From: Rubinisphaera margarita
GTDB taxonomy: Bacteria; Planctomycetota; Planctomycetia; Planctomycetales; Planctomycetaceae
Length of the DNA stretch: 33,566 nt
Assembly: GCF_022267515.1 (NCBI RefSeq)
Contig: NZ_JAKFGB010000017.1
Location: 1-33,566 of the forward strand
Direction: 5' to 3'
Shown here: positions 28,970-33,566 of the stretch, one piece after another
Position numbering within the stretch: the first letter of the stretch is position 1
How the letters are laid out: each line of letters starts with the position of its first letter
Made by a program: the position numbers and the translations under genes
Notes under the pieces: generated by a model
Database searches by the model: none
Told to the model about the DNA's origin: nothing
Seen by the model: only the letters and a program-made list of their open reading frames with translations

Positions 28970-30454
28970 ATGACACCCTCATCGCCGGAGCCCTCCACTG
29001 AACTTGAAGTCGACCATGGCTGGAAGCAAATTAACCAGGGTACGGATCAGTTTCACGAGTATTGCGAGTATCTGTTCAGTAGCCCCCGCATTCTTGGCAG
29101 CTCCCTGCTCCAATCAATAACAGACATATCTGATGCAAGTACGTCCACGGACTTTTGCATCGTCAATGATGCTGCCATCGAAGGGATCTCCAAACACAAG
29201 GCACGCTGGAAATCGCTTCACGGTAGAAGCCCGCAGATGCTGCACGACATCATTTGGATGTTAGGTGAATTTGCTTATCTCTCCCTGCGTCGAGCTAAAC
29301 TGGTTTTCCACGCAACTGGATCTATCGACGCTTCACGTTGGATTGGAGCCACGATTGCCTGTAATCTTGCAATAGATTTTTGTAAACATCTCCCAGCCTG
29401 GCTCCTAGTTTACGATATATACTCTCGTATAAAGCTACACACTCTTTATGGGGTATGCCTAGCGAACATTGGTCGGTTCTTCGAGTCGACGCGGCATTTC
29501 AACGAAGCCCAAGCGCTCCTTAGTAAGTTCCCCGGGGCCGGTCCCGCTGACCTCGCCGTCATTGAACTTCGAAGGGCCGAAGCTGTATTGACCGAATGCG
29601 TCTATATAACTCCGTTCTTGAGTAGTAGCGATTGGAGCATTTCTTCTGATGGAGAGCCACAAAACATTCAAGCGTTCTCTGAGTTGCATGGCAAAGGCAA
29701 GGAGATAAGGATAGCTCTTCTTGATGGGCTACCGGGGGGGACGCAGTGCTCCATGGCCACTGTCCGCCAAGAAGTCCACAGACACTCCGATGCACGTGTG
29801 ATATTCATCCCGACACGGATCTCGGAGTGCATCAGAAAATCTTCACCGCACAAACACCCAAGCCAGGATGCCTGGCGTGAGAATGCACAACGACATTTGA
29901 GGCGTCTCTACATCTCGGTGCTGGACGAAGCCACTGCACTACTCGACCAAGCAGAGCTGCACCTCAGTGGTCATAGCCAGAGCAGCTTATGGTGGAACCG
30001 CCTCTACATCCTGCGGCTTAGAATTTACGGGCTTCTGGAACCACTCCATAACAGAGCTGGCGATTGTCTGATATTTCGAAAGCGATCGGCAGAACAAGGA
30101 ATTTTCGAAAGCTTTCGGAATGCCGTACGAATCGCACGAGATGACCCCTTCCGACAGTATCGCGCGATCAAATATTTCTTTGAAGCAGAATCAGCACTCT
30201 GCCAGATCGCCCCTCCCAGTCCTCTAAGCAGCACCCCCGAAGGAGCTAAAACTTTTTCCGATATTTTGCCTGCCGCTCGAACTGACGCGGAGACAAAGTT
30301 GGAACAACTCAAAGACAGACTATCGACAGAATCCCAACCTCATAGAGAGGCACTCACTAGCGACGCCACCATTAAAGAGACATCCTTCCTGGGAGAGGCG
30401 ATCATATCGCTATACGATGCACATCGACGCGCGTCGTCAATGGAACGCACATGA
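28970..30454 (+). CDS. Helical-repeat partner of the SIR2 protein
   Basis: A 494-residue, mostly helical protein starting three bases after the SIR2 stop; CAGGAG sits at the end of the upstream gene, so translation is coupled. Helices of 20-35 residues recur through the protein, for example A-C-N-L-A-I-D-F-C and the A-x-x-x-L-x-x-A-E-L-H-L-S segment, which resembles TPR-like solenoids though no canonical TPR can be set. There is no catalytic motif. As the coupled partner of a SIR2 NADase it may sense phage components, hold the effector inactive or help it assemble; none of this is visible in the sequence. Confidence 0.65.
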   Translation: MTPSSPEPSTELEVDHGWKQINQGTDQFHEYCEYLFSSPRILGSSLLQSITDISDASTSTDFCIVNDAAIEGISKHKARWKSLHGRSPQMLHDIIWMLGEFAYLSLRRAKLVFHATGSIDASRWIGATIACNLAIDFCKHLPAWLLVYDIYSRIKLHTLYGVCLANIGRFFESTRHFNEAQALLSKFPGAGPADLAVIELRRAEAVLTECVYITPFLSSSDWSISSDGEPQNIQAFSELHGKGKEIRIALLDGLPGGTQCSMATVRQEVHRHSDARVIFIPTRISECIRKSSPHKHPSQDAWRENAQRHLRRLYISVLDEATALLDQAELHLSGHSQSSLWWNRLYILRLRIYGLLEPLHNRAGDCLIFRKRSAEQGIFESFRNAVRIARDDPFRQYRAIKYFFEAESALCQIAPPSPLSSTPEGAKTFSDILPAARTDAETKLEQLKDRLSTESQPHREALTSDATIKETSFLGEAIISLYDAHRRASSMERT

Positions 30455-30591
30455 CCCATATTGCCTCCTGTCGCACGCAGAATATTATTTTATCCCTATA
30501 TTTACATAAGATAACTTATCACTCTTATCGCCCCCTCTCTCCAACACGTTCCACTTGACCCGGTAACCGGTATTGAGACTCACACTCATAC
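30455..30591. other. AT-rich spacer
   Basis: This spacer is visibly AT-richer than the backbone. It holds GATAA-c-TTATC (near 30508-30518), a small palindrome, and no gene. A promoter for the downstream small ORF and GNAT gene could lie here. Confidence 0.35.
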
Positions 30592-30708
30592 ATGAGTAGC
30601 ACAACTGACCAAGACATTGATTCACATCCTCTTAGTGATACAACAGATTTCGGAATTACCCAATTAGAGATCGCGACCTCTCAATCTCTACGTCGCTATA
30701 ACATTTGA
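30592..30708 (+). CDS. Possible 38-aa peptide gene
   Basis: ATG at 30592 to TGA at 30706-30708 gives a 38-residue peptide, rich in Asp, Thr and Ser in its first half (M-S-S-T-T-D-Q-D-I-D-S) and ending Q-S-L-R-R-Y-N-I. It lies 31 bases before the acetyltransferase gene. The acidic-then-basic layout is like that of a leader-core peptide, but no ribosome binding site is seen, so this is only a candidate. Confidence 0.3.
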   Translation: MSSTTDQDIDSHPLSDTTDFGITQLEIATSQSLRRYNI

Positions 30709-30739
30709 AAATTTACCAAAAACCCGATATACTTCCTGA

Positions 30740-31222
30740 ATGCATATTGCTTCACTTGACATGCCTTACGCATTCACCCCTCTGTCGACGCTGGCCAATA
30801 CAGATCCAATCGCTTGGGCTCGAGACCACAGCACGACTTGCCGCCTTGGTCCCAATTATCTTGACACCGTGCAACGAATAACTCGGACTGACATAAACAG
30901 GAATTGCTGGATGGTCTCGACCCAAGGCGAAGTAATAGGCCTGATAGACGTTGAGAAATCGGAGGGCGGATCAGAAGCATGGATTGCATTGGCAGTGCAC
31001 CCTAGTTTCCGTAACAGAGGCCATGGTAGATCAATTCTGCTTTCGTGGCTGGGGACACCAATGGCCCTCCCCCCCACGACTGTTTCGGCAGGCATTGAAG
31101 CTGATCACCTAGCGAGCATTCGCTGTTTTCGCGCGGCTGGCTTTACCCCGACCACACTTCTGCCAGACCACCAAGGAATGTACACCTTTCGAAAACTGCT
31201 GTCTGCATGTCCCCGCACTTAG
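30740..31222 (+). CDS. GNAT-family acetyltransferase
   Basis: A 160-residue GNAT protein. The acetyl-CoA binding motif A is clear: A-W-I-A-L-A-V-H-P-S-F-R-N-R-G-H-G-R-S-I-L (R-x-x-G-x-G at about 92-97), and motif B follows with A-S-I-R-C-F-R-A-A-G-F near 125-135. The N-terminal region is typical in length. Substrate cannot be told. It sits between the SIR2 operon and the IS remnant; AGGA-type ribosome binding sites are lacking. It could modify the 38-aa peptide upstream if that is real, or act in resistance or toxin-like inactivation. Confidence 0.85.
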   Translation: MHIASLDMPYAFTPLSTLANTDPIAWARDHSTTCRLGPNYLDTVQRITRTDINRNCWMVSTQGEVIGLIDVEKSEGGSEAWIALAVHPSFRNRGHGRSILLSWLGTPMALPPTTVSAGIEADHLASIRCFRAAGFTPTTLLPDHQGMYTFRKLLSACPRT

Positions 31223-31419
31223 TTCGACTTTCGCACTTTCACGCTGCCAGTTCGATCAGGCGGGTTAAGTGTTGAATGTATTTCTTGACGCCCGGCGGAA
31301 TACCGGGGGTCGATAAATTGACTTTGTTCTGTTTTTATAGAGTCTGTCGTCGCGGTTCGGCCAGCATGTCCGCAAACGAGTGGCGAGGCTTCCCTTTCCA
31401 GTGGCGGATCGAGGTGGCA

Positions 31420-31702
31420 TGCTCCCGAAATCTGTACCAGACCATCCAAAAATCGATGGCGGAGCTGGAACTCAAGACGTTAACCTCGCACCCGGCTCAC
31501 CCTGGGGGAACGGCTACGCGGAGAGCTTCCACCGCCATTTGCGGCGCGCGTATCTGGCGCTGGAAATTATGGAGAATCTCCCCCTGCCCAGGAGCTGACC
31601 TTGGTCTGACCGCGGGACTACAACCAGAAGCGACCGCACGGTTCGCTTGGCTATCGGACGCCCGCAGAGTTTACGGCCGTACAGGCACCCCGACAGCCTT
31701 GA
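31420..31702 (+). pseudogene. Decayed IS3-family transposase (OrfB, 3' end)
   Basis: Pieces of an IS3-family OrfB integrase core remain in two frames. The first reads A-P-G-S-P-W-G-N-G-Y-A-E-S-F-H-x-x-L-R to about 31598, the second D-Y-N-Q-K-R-P-H-G-S-L-G-Y-R-T-P-A-E-F, ending at TGA 31700-31702. Both stretches are hallmarks of the C-terminal end of IS3-group transposases. A frameshift and a stop separate them and the N-terminal catalytic part is missing. The remnant marks past transposition between the defence cargo and the dioxygenase genes. Its ends are not clear. Confidence 0.85.
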
Positions 31703-31830
31703 AGACCATGCAGCCGTCGATTGCCGTATTGCGCTCGATTGTCGACCACGATTCAGCTAGCATGTCAACTTGACCAAATCATTATGCGCCAGTGTGAACC
31801 CCTCCCATTGAGTTTCAGATCTTGGGTCAC

Positions 31831-32691
31831 CTAACGAGGGACAAACTGGCTCACTGGTAATGCGTCAATATCAAAGTCGGCACCACTCTCTTCAAAAACC
31901 CCGAATGAAGGTGGCTCGATCCAACGCTGAGTCTTCCACTGAGACGCCAGTTCCGCCCAGTTCCCAACGTTAGCATCGGCAGTTGTGACCCAGTCGGGCG
32001 TACCATTACGCACATCGTGCCACCGAAAGTCGACAGACAGTCGAACATAGTCGCTGACATTTGGCGGAACTGCATGAACAGTATAGCAATGAAAGATTAT
32101 GACATCGCCAACATGATAATCAGACGCTTTCCATCCACCGCAATCCAAAGCCTGCCATTTACAATTTGAGAATGGATGACGATGAGAACCACTTAACACG
32201 CGGAGCCCACCCATAGCTTCTGAGATAGGCGTAAGAGGTATCCAGGAAGTGAACATGTCCCTGATCCCCCAAGTAGGATAGTCGAAATGAATGTTAGGCA
32301 CTGCTTGAGGCGAGGTGTTTGGCCACACGTGCCGAATAATCCGATTAGGATGACAATATGCGAAACCCGACAGAATACCGTTCATTATTGATCGGAGTCC
32401 GCAATCAAAAGCAATCCGATGAATTGACTCCAGTGATTGCAGCTTCTTATAAACATCCAAGTAATTTGGCGATGTTGTACCGAACTCAAGCACGCGTGGC
32501 CTGAGCGGAACACTGCCCTTAGCCAAGCCACAACCCCTCAATACACCGCACACGTCGTTACATGCAGCATTCACACGGCTGCAGTCGATTGCATCCCTAA
32601 AGTAGAGATAACCGTCCTCAACGAGCGAATCGATTAGTGCGGCAGAATCTCCCCTCAGACCTGAGGAGTCCTTAATCAGATTTGAATCCAT
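31831..32691 (-). CDS. Phytanoyl-CoA dioxygenase-like protein
   Basis: A 286-residue non-haem iron, 2-oxoglutarate-dependent dioxygenase of the PhyH family. The iron ligands are H-x-D (N-I-H-F-D-Y-P, His 135 and Asp 137) and the distal His 206 (Y-T-V-H-A-V-P-P-N), followed by Arg 217 (V-R-L-S-V-D-F-R-W), which binds 2-oxoglutarate. The G-G-L-R-V-L-S-G-S-H segment (161-170) is also a family mark. Proteins of this class hydroxylate or modify small molecules, lipids or natural products. It overlaps the upstream homologue by 20 bases, so the two are probably one operon. Substrate unknown. Confidence 0.85.
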   Translation of the reverse strand: MDSNLIKDSSGLRGDSAALIDSLVEDGYLYFRDAIDCSRVNAACNDVCGVLRGCGLAKGSVPLRPRVLEFGTTSPNYLDVYKKLQSLESIHRIAFDCGLRSIMNGILSGFAYCHPNRIIRHVWPNTSPQAVPNIHFDYPTWGIRDMFTSWIPLTPISEAMGGLRVLSGSHRHPFSNCKWQALDCGGWKASDYHVGDVIIFHCYTVHAVPPNVSDYVRLSVDFRWHDVRNGTPDWVTTADANVGNWAELASQWKTQRWIEPPSFGVFEESGADFDIDALPVSQFVPR

Positions 32692-33553
32692 GGCCGTTAA
32701 TCATCAATGAGTGCGGGACCTCAAGTACTTCATGCCATTGCTCAATGTGGCGAGGTAATTTAAACTTTGAAATGTTTAACCTATCCGGAAATGATATCCA
32801 CTCACGTTCCCAGCCTTTAGACAGGACTGGCCAGTCTGGCACGCGCGGATAATGGTGCGGATATAGCGACGCTTCACATACGAGATGATCGTCTCTCTGA
32901 AATCGGTGCATGCACGCAAAATTGATGATCGACGAATTATTGGCCATGACTTCATAGATTGTCATACCATGCAATAGTATTGCATCTCCTAATTCAACCC
33001 CGACGGGACGCAACTCGATCTTCGCTGCCTCAGTTCGAATGCCAACTCCCCCTTCGCGCATATGCGACAAGGGCGCAACAATTGGTCGTAGCGACTGATC
33101 CGCAATACGCAAAACGAACTCACCATTCACGTTCGCAAGAAGTGGAATCCACGCTGTAAGTGTATCAGGAGTACCCTGCACAGTCACAAAGTCCTGATGG
33201 GGTGGAATCCAATGGCCAGGAAAGACGATACTAATTGGTCGTCGACCATGAGAGAAAACAGCTCCACCAAGTGCTTCTCTCACTGCGTCGACAACGTCCT
33301 GTTCGAAGGCCAACCGATGAATGCCCTCGATCCGCTGCAATCCAGCGTAACATTGCCACCACCCTGCACTACCTTCTTGGCGTTGCTTTAATGGCCTGGT
33401 CGCGGTGTTGGGCCGACTTTTGTCAAGCCAACCGAATGAGGCCAAAGCTGCAACAACTTCATCACGTAACTTCGCCAATATTTTTGAATCGTACACGTGC
33501 TTCAGTACATGGTGGCCTTGCCGAACAATATCATCTGCTATCACGCTTGACAT
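32672..33553 (-). CDS. Phytanoyl-CoA dioxygenase-like protein, divergent
   Basis: A 293-residue protein of the same superfamily as its neighbour, but more divergent. H-x-D is present (P-P-H-Q-D-F, His 119 and Asp 121), and His 195 (L-L-H-G-M-T-I-Y-E) fits the distal ligand. The Arg expected after it seems to be replaced in N-N-S-S-I-I-N-F, and the G-G-x-x-x-x-x-G-S-H segment is changed to V-N-G-E-F-V-L-R-I-A-D. This may mean altered substrate or co-substrate use. The ATG at 33553 lies close to the window end, so an upstream gene in the same operon may exist. Confidence 0.8.
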   Translation of the reverse strand: MSSVIADDIVRQGHHVLKHVYDSKILAKLRDEVVAALASFGWLDKSRPNTATRPLKQRQEGSAGWWQCYAGLQRIEGIHRLAFEQDVVDAVREALGGAVFSHGRRPISIVFPGHWIPPHQDFVTVQGTPDTLTAWIPLLANVNGEFVLRIADQSLRPIVAPLSHMREGGVGIRTEAAKIELRPVGVELGDAILLHGMTIYEVMANNSSIINFACMHRFQRDDHLVCEASLYPHHYPRVPDWPVLSKGWEREWISFPDRLNISKFKLPRHIEQWHEVLEVPHSLMINGHGFKSD

Positions 33554-33566
33554 CAGCGATTCGCCC

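Overview
The window looks like the backbone and cargo of a mobilizable replicon (plasmid, or a plasmid-derived integrated element) from a planctomycete-like bacterium. The planctomycete assignment is an inference. It rests on the mix of gene families (DUF6876-type and DUF3991/Toprim-type proteins, small plasmid proteins, a vWA lipoprotein beside a VirD4-like ATPase), fairly high GC in the backbone, and uneven use of Shine-Dalgarno sites. No rRNA, tRNA or CRISPR array was seen, and no integrase, ParA/ParB pair or VirB4-type ATPase is visible.

Layout. (1) 0.2-6.4 kb, minus strand: a tail-fibre-like protein and an excisionase-like HTH protein, then a mobilization operon with a VirD4-like coupling ATPase without its own membrane anchor, several small membrane proteins and a vWA lipoprotein. 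(2) 6.6-8.6 kb: a divergent HTH-NACHT protein, a likely anti-phage sensor, with an operator-like inverted repeat over its ribosome binding site. (3) 8.6-13.0 kb: small plasmid proteins and a replication block made of a HTH/coiled-coil replication accessory protein, a cluster of CTGKTCAR-type repeats, a leader with hairpin and mini-ORFs, and a lone RepC initiator. (4) 13.0-20.0 kb: an XRE regulator, a Toprim protein, a ParDE-like module, an operon of DNA methyltransferase, two small proteins and ArdC antirestriction protein, a FitAB/VapBC-like module and further small genes. (5) 20.1-23.4 kb: a MobF relaxase-helicase and a small companion. (6) 23.8-33.6 kb: accessory cargo that looks less GC-biased, with a DUF1566-like protein, a gene-poor kilobase, a two-gene SIR2 operon, a possible 38-aa peptide, a GNAT acetyltransferase, a decayed IS3-family transposase and two overlapping phytanoyl-CoA dioxygenase-like genes.

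How the parts fit. RepC, its accessory protein and the repeat cluster would replicate the element. The relaxase and coupling ATPase would process DNA and deliver it to a transfer channel that is not in this window. The methyltransferase and ArdC would protect incoming DNA from host restriction, and two toxin-antitoxin modules would stabilise the element. NACHT and SIR2 are probable anti-phage cargo. The strongest candidate for an undescribed system is the SIR2 operon (25502-30454): a 1154-residue protein with an intact SIR2 NADase signature joined to what looks like a STAND-type ATPase that has lost its Walker A lysine, coupled to a 494-residue helical partner. Two short DNA motifs recur across backbone genes in different reading frames, which suggests DNA-level signals.
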